Source: JAKFWI01 sp031398975 (GTDB lineage Bacteria; Pseudomonadota; Alphaproteobacteria; Caulobacterales; Aquidulcibacteraceae). Taken from it: a DNA stretch of 64,000 bases. This document shows positions 17,911 to 26,430 of this stretch, piece after piece. The stretch lies in assembly GCA_031398975.1 (NCBI GenBank), contig JANNOI010000042.1:1-64000 (forward strand), read 5' to 3'. The notes under the pieces are model-generated. The model had not been told where the DNA came from and did not search any database. It saw only the letters and a list, made by a program, of their open reading frames with translations. Position 1 is the stretch's first letter; each line of letters opens with the position of its first letter. A program made the translations under genes and the position numbers.

Positions 17911-19218
17911 TCAACCGAACACCCGCGTGAAAATCGTGTCCACGTGGCGGAAATGGATGGCCTCGTCGAAGCAGGCGCGCAGGGCTGCGCCGTCCAGCCG
18001 GGCGGTGATCTCGGGATCGGCGGCAAGCCTCCCCAGGAGCGCGTCGGGCGCGCGGGGCGCGGGGCTCGCCCATACGGCCATGGCGTGGCGCTGGACGAGC
18101 GCATAGGCGGCCTCGCGGCTCGCGCCGGCTTGCGTCAGCGCCAGCAGCACGCGTTGCGATTGGTGGAGGCCCCCGAGCAAAGCCAGGTTTCGCGCCATCG
18201 CTTCGGGGTAGACGATCAGCTTCTCCACCACGCCGGCCAGGCGGTGCAGCGCGAAATCTAGGTGGATGGTGGCGTCGGGGGCGATCGCGCGCTCCACCGC
18301 GGAATGGGAGATGTCGCGTTCGTGCCATAGCGCCACGTTCTCCAGCGCCGGGCCCACGCCCGCGCGCACCAGCCGCGCCAGCCCGCAGAGATTTTCGCTC
18401 AACACCGGATTGCGCTTATGCGGCATGGCGGAAGAGCCCTTCTGCCCGGCCTCGAAATATTCTTCCGCCTCCAGCACTTCGGTGCGCTGGAGATGGCGGA
18501 TCTCCACGGCCAGCCGCTCGACCGCGCCGGCCACGATTGCGAGCGTGGCGAAGAACGCCGCATGGCGGTCCCGCGGGATCACCTGGGTGGAGATCGGCTC
18601 GGGAACGAGGCCGAGCTTTTCCGCCACATAGGCTTCGACACCCGGGTCGATCTGCGCGAACGTGCCCACCGCGCCGGAAATCGCGCAGGTGGCGATCTCT
18701 GTTCTGGCGATCTGAAGCCGCGCCCGGCAGCGGGCGAATTCGGCGTAATGGCCGGCGAGCTTGAGGCCGAACGTCGTCGGCTCGGCATGGATGGCGTGAC
18801 TGCGCCCGATCGTGGGCGTGTGCTTGAACTCGTGGGCCCGCGCCTTGAGGGCCGCCAGCACCCGGTCCGCGCCCGCGATCAGGAGATCGGCGGCGCGCGA
18901 GAGCTGCACGGCGAGGCAGGTGTCCAGCACATCCGAGGAGGTCATGCCCTGATGGGCGAAGCGCGCCGCCTCCCCCACATGCTCGCCCACATTGGTGAGG
19001 AAGGCGATCACGTCGTGCTTCACTTCCCGCTCGATGGCGTCGATGCGGGCGACGTCGAAGGCGGCCTTCTCCCGGTAGGCGCGGGCGGCTTCGGCGGGGA
19101 TCGTTCCGGCCTCCGCCATCGCCTCCATCGCCAGCGTCTCGATCTCGAGCCAGATCGCGTAGCGCGCCTCCGGCGTCCACAAAGCGGCCATTTCGGGGCG
19201 GGAATAGCGGGGGACCAT
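17911..19218 (-). CDS. purB: Adenylosuccinate lyase
   Basis: A 435-residue lyase used twice in purine synthesis: it releases fumarate from SAICAR and from adenylosuccinate. Family landmarks are MTSSDVLDT near residue 92, IGRSHAIHAEPTTFG near residue 140 and the signature GSSAMPHKRNP near residue 265, which carries the catalytic Ser loop. The C-terminal helical domain is complete. Length is normal for the short bacterial form. It stands alone on the minus strand; the RHH gene lies downstream. Confidence 0.97.
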   Translation of the reverse strand: MVPRYSRPEMAALWTPEARYAIWLEIETLAMEAMAEAGTIPAEAARAYREKAAFDVARIDAIEREVKHDVIAFLTNVGEHVGEAARFAHQGMTSSDVLDTCLAVQLSRAADLLIAGADRVLAALKARAHEFKHTPTIGRSHAIHAEPTTFGLKLAGHYAEFARCRARLQIARTEIATCAISGAVGTFAQIDPGVEAYVAEKLGLVPEPISTQVIPRDRHAAFFATLAIVAGAVERLAVEIRHLQRTEVLEAEEYFEAGQKGSSAMPHKRNPVLSENLCGLARLVRAGVGPALENVALWHERDISHSAVERAIAPDATIHLDFALHRLAGVVEKLIVYPEAMARNLALLGGLHQSQRVLLALTQAGASREAAYALVQRHAMAVWASPAPRAPDALLGRLAADPEITARLDGAALRACFDEAIHFRHVDTIFTRVFG

Positions 19219-19315
19219 GAGCCTGGGGATGGCCCGGAACGGCCCCGCCCGTCAACTCACCGCGCTTGGCGCGCCGGGCGCGCGCCATTAGCATCGCTAT
19301 AAGGAGAGGAGCGCT

Positions 19316-19780
19316 ATGTCTGAGCCCGAAACAGCCCTCGAAATCTCGCGCCTGCTGGCGGCCCCGCGGGCCAAGATCTGGCGCGCCTGGTCGGAGCCGG
19401 AGATCCTGGCGCGCTGGTGGTGCCCGCGGCCGTGGACCACGCAGGTGCTTGCGTTCGATTTCCGGCCCGGCGGGGCGTTCCACACCTTCCTGCGCGGGCC
19501 CGACGGGGGCGAGAGCGACAATCCCGGTTGCTTCCTCGACATCGTTCCGCAATCGCGCATCGTCACCACCTCGATGCTCACCGGGGGCTATCGGCCGGCG
19601 GAGCCCTGGATCGGCATCACCGCGATCCTCACCCTGGCGGATGAGGGCGAGGCCACCCGCTACACCGCGCGCGTGCTGCATGCGAGCGAGGCCGAAAGCC
19701 TGCGTCACAAGGAAATGGGCTTCTTCGAAGGCTGGGGCGCTTGCATCGCGCAATTGGAGGAAGTAGCGCAAGCGCTCTGA
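19316..19780 (+). CDS. SRPBCC/AHSA1-type protein
   Basis: A 154-residue START-like protein of the AHSA1 (activator of Hsp90 ATPase homologue) group. The N-terminal ISRLLAAPRAKIWRAWSEPEILARWW and C-terminal GWGACIAQLEEVA are classic for this fold, which forms a cavity for hydrophobic ligands. No enzymatic residue can be named. The upstream AAGGAGAGG is a strong ribosome-binding site about 8 nt before the ATG. Confidence 0.85.
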   Translation: MSEPETALEISRLLAAPRAKIWRAWSEPEILARWWCPRPWTTQVLAFDFRPGGAFHTFLRGPDGGESDNPGCFLDIVPQSRIVTTSMLTGGYRPAEPWIGITAILTLADEGEATRYTARVLHASEAESLRHKEMGFFEGWGACIAQLEEVAQAL

Positions 19781-19790
19781 GGCGCGGGGC

Positions 19791-20597
19791 TTAAAGGAGC
19801 CCGAGGCTTTTGAAGCTCGCTGCGCCGTGGCGCCCGATCACGACGTGATCGTGCACGGCGACGCCCAATGCCTTGCCCGCCGCCACCACCTCCCTTGTGA
19901 TAGCGATGTCGGCCGGCGAGGGCGCGGGGTCCCCGCTTGGATGGTTGTGGACGAGGATAAGCGCAGACGCCGAAAGCTCGAGCGCGCGGCGCACGATCTC
20001 GCGCGGATAGACGGGAGCGTGATCGACGGTGCCCACGCTCTGCACCTCGTCGGCGATGAGCTGGTTCTTGCGATCGAGGAACAGGACGCGGAATTGCTCG
20101 CGCGGCTCCTGCGCCATCGCGATGCGGCAATAATTGAGCAGAGCCGCCCAGGAGGAAACAATTGGGCGGCGGGCGACCGGCGCGCGCGCCACCCGCTCGA
20201 ACGCCGCCTGCATCGCCTTCAGCTCGAGCGCCACAGCCGGGCCGCAGCCAGGCAGCTCGGCGAGGCGCGCGGGCTCTGCCCCGAACACGCCCGCGAGGTC
20301 CCCGAACCGCGCCAGCAGGGCTTTGGCCAGCGGCTTCACATCGCGCCGCGGGATCGCGCGGAAGAGGAGCAGCTCCAGCAGCTCGTAATCCGCCAGCGCC
20401 TCGGGCCCGGCTTCGGAGAAGCGCTTGCGCAGGCGCTCGCGGTGGTCGTGGTAATGGGGCGCAGCCGCGGGGGCGGCTTTAAGCGCGGCGGGCTTAGTTG
20501 CGCCGGCGCGGGCAATAAGCGGCTCGCGATCGATCTCGAACTGGAAATTCTCTGCGTCGGTGACGCCGCGGGGCTTGCGTGGGCCCGCCTTGCTCAT
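19791..20597 (-). CDS. radC: RadC-like JAB-domain protein
   Basis: A 268-residue protein with an N-terminal helix-hairpin-helix region (LAELPGCGPAVALELKA near 110) and a C-terminal JAB metalloprotease-like domain. The metal-binding motif is VHNHPSGDPAPSPAD (near 215-230), with an upstream Glu. Despite its name, its role in DNA repair is not established in bacteria. Its ATG overlaps the stop of map (ATGA), so the two genes are translationally coupled. Confidence 0.92.
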   Translation of the reverse strand: MSKAGPRKPRGVTDAENFQFEIDREPLIARAGATKPAALKAAPAAAPHYHDHRERLRKRFSEAGPEALADYELLELLLFRAIPRRDVKPLAKALLARFGDLAGVFGAEPARLAELPGCGPAVALELKAMQAAFERVARAPVARRPIVSSWAALLNYCRIAMAQEPREQFRVLFLDRKNQLIADEVQSVGTVDHAPVYPREIVRRALELSASALILVHNHPSGDPAPSPADIAITREVVAAGKALGVAVHDHVVIGRHGAASFKSLGLL

Positions 20598-21433
20598 GCC
20601 GTTTCTGCGGCGAGGAGGCGGTGGGGGGTGTGCAGGCCGGCGGGGGAGGTGGTGAAGATCTCGTAGCCCGTCTCGGTTACGGCGACCGAATGCTCGTACT
20701 GGGCGGACAATTGCTTGTCCTTCGTCACCGCCGTCCAGCCGTCGTTCAGGATCTTCACCCCGGGCGAACCTAGATTGACCATCGGCTCCACCGTGAACAT
20801 CATTCCCGGCCGCAGGGCCACGCCCTCCCCCGGCTTGCCGAAGTGCAGGATGTTGGGCGCGTCGTGGAACACCCGGCCAAGGCCATGGCCGCAGAAATCG
20901 CGCACCACCGAAAAGCGCTGGCGCTCGGCGTAAGTCTGGATCGCGGCGCCGACATCGCCCAACGTGGCCCCGGGCTTGATCGCGGCGATGCCGATCATCA
21001 TCGCCTCATAGGTCACGTCCATCAGGCGGGCCGCCTTGCGGCGCATCTCGCCCACGCTGTACATCCGGCTCGTATCCCCGTGCCAGCCATCCACGATCAC
21101 GGTGACGTCGATATTCACCATGTCCCCGTCGCGAAGGGCGCGCGGGCCGGGCATGCCGTGGCAAACTACATGGTTGATCGAGGTGCAGATCGTGTGGCGG
21201 TACCCGCGATAGAAAAGGCAGGCGGGCAGGCCCCCTTGGTCGAGCACGAATTCGCGCGCCAGATCGTCGAGCGCGCGGGTGGTGACGCCCTCCTTCACGT
21301 GGGGCGCGAGCATATCGAGGCAGGCCGCCGCCAAACGCCCCGCCCGGCGCATGCCGTCGAAGGCCTCCGGCCCGTAGAGCTTGATGTGGCCGGTATTGCG
21401 GGTGGGGGCTAGCGCGGCGTCGACGAAGGACAT
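20594..21433 (-). CDS. map: Methionine aminopeptidase, type I
   Basis: A 279-residue metalloenzyme that removes the initiator Met from new proteins. Metal ligands of the pita-bread fold are visible: Asp in VNIDVTVIVDGWHGDTSRMY, His in FCGHGLGRVFHDAPNI, and Glu residues in FTVEPMV and QYEHSVAVTE. The substrate-pocket His is in NHVVCHGMP. Length is somewhat above the 264 residues of E. coli MetAP because of an N-terminal extension. It is followed by radC with a 4-nt overlap. Confidence 0.96.
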   Translation of the reverse strand: MSFVDAALAPTRNTGHIKLYGPEAFDGMRRAGRLAAACLDMLAPHVKEGVTTRALDDLAREFVLDQGGLPACLFYRGYRHTICTSINHVVCHGMPGPRALRDGDMVNIDVTVIVDGWHGDTSRMYSVGEMRRKAARLMDVTYEAMMIGIAAIKPGATLGDVGAAIQTYAERQRFSVVRDFCGHGLGRVFHDAPNILHFGKPGEGVALRPGMMFTVEPMVNLGSPGVKILNDGWTAVTKDKQLSAQYEHSVAVTETGYEIFTTSPAGLHTPHRLLAAETA

Positions 21434-21562
21434 GGGCGTTACCTAAGACGCGCCGGCGCCGAACGCCAGACCGGGCCGCGCCGCGGCGCTATGACAGCGC
21501 CACGACGATTTACATTCGCCGTCCCGCGCAGGCAAGTGAGCGGGTAGCCCGGAGGTCCTCCC

Positions 21563-22570
21563 ATGCAAACCCGTCGCCTTGGCGCCAACGGCCCCCTCGC
21601 CTCCGCCCTCGGGCTCGGCTGCATGGGCATGTCCCCCGATTTCTACGGCCCCGCCGACGAGGCCGAGAGCATCGCCACCATCCACGCCGCGCTGGAGGCG
21701 GGGATCACGCTGTTCGACACCGGCGACTTCTACGGCATGGGGCATAATGAGCTTCTGCTGCGCGAGGCCCTGCGGGGCGCAAAGCGCGACCGGGCCATCC
21801 TGAGCGTCAAGTTCGGGGCCCAGCGCGACCCGGCCGGCCGCTTCATCGGCTTCGACACCAGACCCGCGGCGGTCAAGACCGCGCTCGCCTATTCGCTGAC
21901 CCGCCTCGGCGTCGATTACGTCGACATCTACCGGCCCGCGCGCATCCCCTCCACCGTCCCGATCGAGGACACGGTGGGCGCGATCGCGGATCTGGTGAAG
22001 GCGGGCTATGTGCGCCATGTGGGCCTTTCCGAAGCGGGCTCCGATACGATCCGGCGCGCCCACGCCGTCCATCCCATCTGCGACCTGCAGATCGAGTATT
22101 CGCTGCTGTCGCGGGGGGTTGAGGCGAGCATCCTGACCACGCTGCGCGAACTCGGCGTCGGCATGACCGCCTACGGGGTGCTGTCCCGCGGGCTGATCAG
22201 CGAGAGCGCGCTGGCCGGGGGATCGACGAGCGGGTTCCGGAAAAGCTCCCCCCGCTTCCAGGGCGATAATCTCACGCGCAATCTGACGCTCGTGGAGGCG
22301 CTGCGGGAGATCGCGCAGGAGAAGAGCGTCACGGTCGCGCAATTGGCGATCGCGTGGGTGGGCGCGCAAGGGCCCGATATCGTGCCGCTGGTCGGCGCGC
22401 GCACGCGGGCGCGCCTCCTGGAAGCTGCGGCCGCGCTCGATCTTGCGCTCAACGCAGACGATCTCGCCCGCATCGCCGCGGCCGCACCCGCAGAAGCGGT
22501 CGCGGGCGCGCGCTACGACAAGAGCCAGATGGCCATGCTCGACAGCGAGCGCGAAGCCAAAGGCGCCTGA
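21563..22570 (+). CDS. Aldo/keto reductase lacking the usual active-site His
   Basis: A 335-residue NADPH-dependent reductase of the AKR TIM-barrel superfamily. Asp and Tyr of the tetrad are in LFDTGDFYG (near 51-56) and the Lys is in ILSVKFG (near 84). The usual His position reads VDYVDIYRPARIP, with Ala where His is expected, a variant I associate with one AKR subgroup. The NADPH-binding end reads IVPLVGARTRARLLEAA. The substrate is unknown. It stands alone, divergent from map. Confidence 0.88.
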   Translation: MQTRRLGANGPLASALGLGCMGMSPDFYGPADEAESIATIHAALEAGITLFDTGDFYGMGHNELLLREALRGAKRDRAILSVKFGAQRDPAGRFIGFDTRPAAVKTALAYSLTRLGVDYVDIYRPARIPSTVPIEDTVGAIADLVKAGYVRHVGLSEAGSDTIRRAHAVHPICDLQIEYSLLSRGVEASILTTLRELGVGMTAYGVLSRGLISESALAGGSTSGFRKSSPRFQGDNLTRNLTLVEALREIAQEKSVTVAQLAIAWVGAQGPDIVPLVGARTRARLLEAAAALDLALNADDLARIAAAAPAEAVAGARYDKSQMAMLDSEREAKGA

Positions 22571-22708
22571 GGGCCCCCGCGCGCGGCGGGCGCGCCGGAT
22601 TGATCTGGGCAAGGGGGCGGGAATCGCGTATTTTCCGCAGAATTTGTCCGCTCGCGCGTGGGTCCCTGCGGGGATCGCCTGCGGCCCGATCTTGGCCGGT
22701 GCATATCC

Positions 22709-24169
22709 ATGACCGAAACCACCTCGCTTGAACTCCTCGCGTTCAATCTCAAATTGCTCGGCAAGAAAAGCCGCAAAAGCGTGCTGATCAGCGCCGGCAA
22801 GGCGGAAGACAAAAAGCGCATGCTGCCCGCAATAAGGCGCATCCTGCAGCTCGACGTCGATCTCTTCGCGACCGCGGGCACGCACGATTTCCTGAACCAG
22901 AACGGCGTCCTCAGCACGCTGATCCACAAGATCGCCGATAAGCGCGCCCCCAACATCTTGACCTTCCTCAAGGCCAACCGCTTCGACCTCGTAATCAATG
23001 TGCTGACCGGCAACGAGGATTATGACGAGAACTCCGACGCGCGCCTGATCCGCAAGCTCTCCATCGAAAACGGCATCCCCCTGATCACGGACCGCGACGT
23101 CGCGATCGCCACGCTCGAGCAGGTGCTGGTGGACGCCGAGCGAGGCACCTATCGCTACAAACTTGCCGACGATTCCGAGCCCTGGAACTTCCGCCTGCAC
23201 TTCCTCCAGGCCGTCGAGCGGCTAGGCGGCATCGCCAATCACCACGCCCATTTCGACAAGGCCTATCTCATCAATCCCGAGAACCTCCGCCTCAGCCAAG
23301 TCGATATGGAAAAGAAGTGGGAGCTCTACCGCTATCTGAAGGAGAGCTACACCCACGAGGACCTCGTGGAGCGCATCGGGCGGGGCGTGCGCGCGATGGT
23401 GCAGCAGGGCGTCACCTATTGCCGCACGATGGTGGACGCAGACAGCACGGTCGGGCTCAAGCCGGTGAAGGCCGCGCTCGAAGTCAAAAGACGCTTTGCG
23501 GGCCAGATCCAGTTCGAGATCGGCGTGCAGCCCCTGCAGGGCGTGCTCGATCCCGCCTCCTATGAGCAATATGCCGAGGCCTGCGCAATGGCCGATTATT
23601 GCGGGGGCCTGCCCTCGCGCGATCGCCCGCAGGAGGAAAAGCACCTCGACCGCATCCTCGAACTCGCCAAGACGCTCGGCAAGTGCGTGGACGTGCACGT
23701 CGATCAGGAAAACAACCCCGACCAGAACGAGACCGAGCTGCTCGCGCTGAAGACGATCGAGCACGGCATGCAGGGGCGCGTCTATGGCGTGCACGCCATC
23801 TCGCTGGCCGCCAAGAGCGAGCGCGAGCAGGAGCGCATCATCGCAAAGGTGCGCGAGGCCGATATGGGCATCATCATCTGCCCCTCCGCCGCGCTGAGCA
23901 TGAAGCAATTGCCGATGACGGCGCCGCTGCACAATTCGATCGCCCCGCTTGTCAAGCTGCGCGAGGCGGGCGTGCGATGCTATCTGGGCGTGGACAATGT
24001 CCATGACCTCTTCATGCCGATGGTGGACGGCGATGTCTGGACCGAGTGCCGGATGCTGATGGAGGCGTGCCGCTTCTATGACATCGACGCGGTGGCGGAA
24101 TGGGCGTGCGCCAAGCCGCCAAGTCTGACCCGCGCGTCGGGCCTCTCGCTGCTGCAGGGGGCGGCCTGA
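22709..24169 (+). CDS. MGS-like domain fused to a cytosine-deaminase-like amidohydrolase
   Basis: A 486-residue two-domain protein. Residues about 20-145 resemble the MGS-like domain of CarB and PurH (VLISAGKAEDKKRMLPA, DVDLFATAGTHDFL, LVINVLTGNED, GIPLITDRDVA), which binds phosphate-bearing effectors or methylglyoxal-type compounds. Residues about 170-470 form a metal-dependent amidohydrolase: HHAHFDKAYL with the HxH pair, DVHVDQENN, GVHAISLA and the metal Asp in LGVDNVHDLF, as in cytosine deaminase. ATG at 22709 follows TATCC and fits the domain edge better than an upstream start. The fusion suggests an allosterically gated deaminase or hydrolase; the substrate is unknown. Confidence 0.8.
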   Translation: MTETTSLELLAFNLKLLGKKSRKSVLISAGKAEDKKRMLPAIRRILQLDVDLFATAGTHDFLNQNGVLSTLIHKIADKRAPNILTFLKANRFDLVINVLTGNEDYDENSDARLIRKLSIENGIPLITDRDVAIATLEQVLVDAERGTYRYKLADDSEPWNFRLHFLQAVERLGGIANHHAHFDKAYLINPENLRLSQVDMEKKWELYRYLKESYTHEDLVERIGRGVRAMVQQGVTYCRTMVDADSTVGLKPVKAALEVKRRFAGQIQFEIGVQPLQGVLDPASYEQYAEACAMADYCGGLPSRDRPQEEKHLDRILELAKTLGKCVDVHVDQENNPDQNETELLALKTIEHGMQGRVYGVHAISLAAKSEREQERIIAKVREADMGIIICPSAALSMKQLPMTAPLHNSIAPLVKLREAGVRCYLGVDNVHDLFMPMVDGDVWTECRMLMEACRFYDIDAVAEWACAKPPSLTRASGLSLLQGAA

Positions 24170-24202
24170 CACGGGCGGCCTGACACGGGCGGCCTGACAC
24201 CG
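24161..24202 (+). repeat. Three tandem 14-bp copies spanning a stop codon
   Basis: The unit GCGGCCTGACACGG occurs three times in a row (the last copy differs by one base). The first copy contains the TGA stop of the MGS-amidohydrolase gene. The array lies in the 41-bp space between two convergent genes. It looks like a recent slippage expansion. Confidence 0.85.
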
Positions 24203-24210
24203 GCGGGCGG

Positions 24211-25584
24211 TCAAAGGCGGTCGCGCAGCGCGTAAAAGCCCATGGCCGCTGCAAGCGTCGGCCAGCGCAGCGCCGGTCCGCCCGGGAATTTCGGGATCGG
24301 CAGGCGCGCCAGCACGCGCAGGCGCGCATCGTCTCCGCAGAGCGCCTCGGCGATTACCTTGCCGAAATAGGGCGCAAGCGCCACGCCCAGCCCGCAATAG
24401 CCGCTGAGATTGAAAAAGCCCGGCGCGATCTCGCGCACGAACGGCAGGCGGTTGACGGTGATCGCGAGCGTCCCGCCCCAACCAAAGTCAAACCGCGTCT
24501 CCCGCAGTTGCGGAAACACCCGCACCAGATGGGGCCGCACCGCCGCGCCGATATCCTTCGGAAACGCGTAGGAATAGTTTTCGCCGCCTCCGAACACCAG
24601 CCGATGATCAGGGGTCAGACGATAATAATAGACCACGAAACGGGAATCTGACACGGCGAGCCCGTGTCGGATCAGCGCGTGCGCGCACGCTTCGCCCAGC
24701 GGCTCGGTGGCGATCATGAAATTGTTGATCGGCATGACGCGGGCCTCGACGGGGGGCGCGAGCCCGCGCAGATAGCCGTTGCACGCCAGCACCACGCGCC
24801 CCGCGCGAACGCTTCCCTCCGCCGTGGCCACCCGCCAGCCCTCGCCCTGCGGCGTAACCGCGCTGACCGGGGAGTTCTCAAACAGGCGCGCGCCCGCCGC
24901 CTGCGCGGCCCGCGCCAAACCAAGCGCGAGGTTCAGCGGATGGAGGTGCGCGCCGTAGGCGTCGAGTGCGCCGCCATAATAGGCTTCGCTGGCCACCAGC
25001 GCGCGCGCCTCCGCGCGCGGTACGAACCGAAGATGGGGATAATCGTAGCGAGTCTGCAGATGCTCGACATAGGCGCGCGTGTGGGGGACGTAACGCGGCT
25101 TGTGATCGAGGTGCAGCAGGCCCGGGCGAAAGTCGCAGGCGATGGAATGGGCCTCGATCAGCGCGCTCAGATGCGCCCGCGCCTCGAGCGACAGGTCCCA
25201 GAGTTTGCGCGCGTCCGCGGGTCCGACATGCTTTTCCAGCCATATCTGATCGCGGCGCATGCCCACATGCACCTGCCCGCCATTGCGCCCTGACGCGCCC
25301 CACCCTATCCGGGCCTGCTCCACGAGCGCCACATCGACCCCGCGCTGCGCCAGGTGCAGCGCCGCCGACAGGCCCGTATACCCCCCGCCGATCACGCACA
25401 CCGCGGCCTGCGTCTCCCCCCGCAGCGCAGCCGCCCCCACATCGCCCGCACGCGTGGCCGTGTAATAGGATTGCGGATAAACCCCGCGCCAGGCGCGCTC
25501 GGGCCGCTCCGCAAGCTCCGCGCGATCACCCGCCACAAACCGCTCCGCCTGGATCAAAAGAGCGACAACATGCGCGCGCGCCAC
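24211..25584 (-). CDS. FAD-dependent amine/amino-acid oxidoreductase (DAO family)
   Basis: A 457-residue flavoenzyme of the DAO superfamily. The ADP-binding motif is VCVIGGGYTGLSAALHLAQRG (part of residues about 62-85), followed by IGWGASGRNGGQVH, the pattern of gamma-glutamylputrescine oxidase and related oxidases. The C-terminal FAD contact is LSGYCGLGVALAPYFGK. The true start may be internal, because homologues usually begin near the YPQSYY segment (about residue 36). It converges with the MGS-amidohydrolase gene, so amine or heterocycle breakdown is plausible for the pair, but no partner enzyme is present. Confidence 0.85.
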   Translation of the reverse strand: MARAHVVALLIQAERFVAGDRAELAERPERAWRGVYPQSYYTATRAGDVGAAALRGETQAAVCVIGGGYTGLSAALHLAQRGVDVALVEQARIGWGASGRNGGQVHVGMRRDQIWLEKHVGPADARKLWDLSLEARAHLSALIEAHSIACDFRPGLLHLDHKPRYVPHTRAYVEHLQTRYDYPHLRFVPRAEARALVASEAYYGGALDAYGAHLHPLNLALGLARAAQAAGARLFENSPVSAVTPQGEGWRVATAEGSVRAGRVVLACNGYLRGLAPPVEARVMPINNFMIATEPLGEACAHALIRHGLAVSDSRFVVYYYRLTPDHRLVFGGGENYSYAFPKDIGAAVRPHLVRVFPQLRETRFDFGWGGTLAITVNRLPFVREIAPGFFNLSGYCGLGVALAPYFGKVIAEALCGDDARLRVLARLPIPKFPGGPALRWPTLAAAMGFYALRDRL

Positions 25585-25736
25585 CGGCGCGGCAAGCCGT
25601 CGGGCAAACGCGTCTGAGTAGGGCGGCTTTGGAGGCGCAAAGTGCTGGGCCGACCATGAACCACCCCTCGCTGAGGCCGTGCTTAACCTCTGTTGTCGTT
25701 GCGAAGGGGCCTCCGCGCCGTAAAATCAAGCGCCAA

Positions 25737-26430
25737 TCAGCATTTTGCATCAGGCCTCATGGACGGCGGGAGCCGGCGCGGGCGGAGCATTTTCCAGAGG
25801 CGTCCGTCGATCGCGACGAGGCCGGCGGCGATGAGCGCCATGCCGCCGATATGTTCCGGCTCCAGCGCCTCCCCCAGCGCCAGCACGCCCAGGAGTATCG
25901 CGCTTACGGGGACCAGAAGCGTGACGAGCATGACATTGGCGGCGCCGGCCGAACGCAGGATGCGGAAAAACAGGATGTACGCCAGCGCCGTTGAGAAGAT
26001 GGCGAGCCCGGCCAGCGCCCCCCAAGTCTCAATGGAGGGCGGCGGGAGAGCCCAAGCGCGATCGACCAGCAAGGCGAGAGGCGCCAGCATGATCGCGGAC
26101 GTCGTGACCTGCCCGGTCGCGGTCGCGATTGGGTTGAGGCCCATGCGTGCGAAGCGTCGTCCGTAAAGTCCCGCGAAAGCGTAAGAGAGTGCGGCCCCGA
26201 CGCACGCAAGCTGCGCCAAGATACCCCCACCAAGCCCAGCCAACATTTCCGCCCCCCCCCAGCACGACGACGCCGGCGAGGCCCAGCGCGACCCCCGCTA
26301 TCCTGGCGGGCGTCAGCTTCTCGTCGCGGGTCCCCACATGCATGACGAGCACGGTGAAAAGAGGCGTCGTCGCGTTGAGGATCGATGTGAGGCCCGACGC
26401 GATCTGGGTCTTTTGGCGGCCGGCCGCCGC
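25737..26430 (-). pseudogene. EamA/DMT-family transporter, truncated and frameshifted
   Basis: Two minus-strand frames together give the last two thirds of a 10-span drug/metabolite exporter. The upstream frame reads TQIASGLTSILNATTPLFTV and then ARIAGVALGLAGVVVLGGGG; the downstream frame resumes with MLAGLGGGILAQLACVGAAL and runs to a normal C-terminus. The switch falls at a run of nine C (nine G on the coding strand, 26252-26260). The first three helices are missing because the efflux lipoprotein gene begins to occupy the space at 26431. The frameshift alone might be phase variation or a sequencing error, but the 5' truncation is real. Confidence 0.8.
26252..26260. repeat. C9 homopolymer at the EamA frameshift
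   Basis: Nine consecutive C residues coincide with the point where the EamA reading frame changes. Homopolymers of this length slip readily during replication and are also a common source of sequencing error. Confidence 0.85.

Noticed and set aside
22658..22708. Upstream extension of the MGS-amidohydrolase
   Set aside because: The extra N-terminal residues (MGPCGDRLRPDLGRC) look like non-coding GC-rich sequence; ATG at 22709 fits the domain start.
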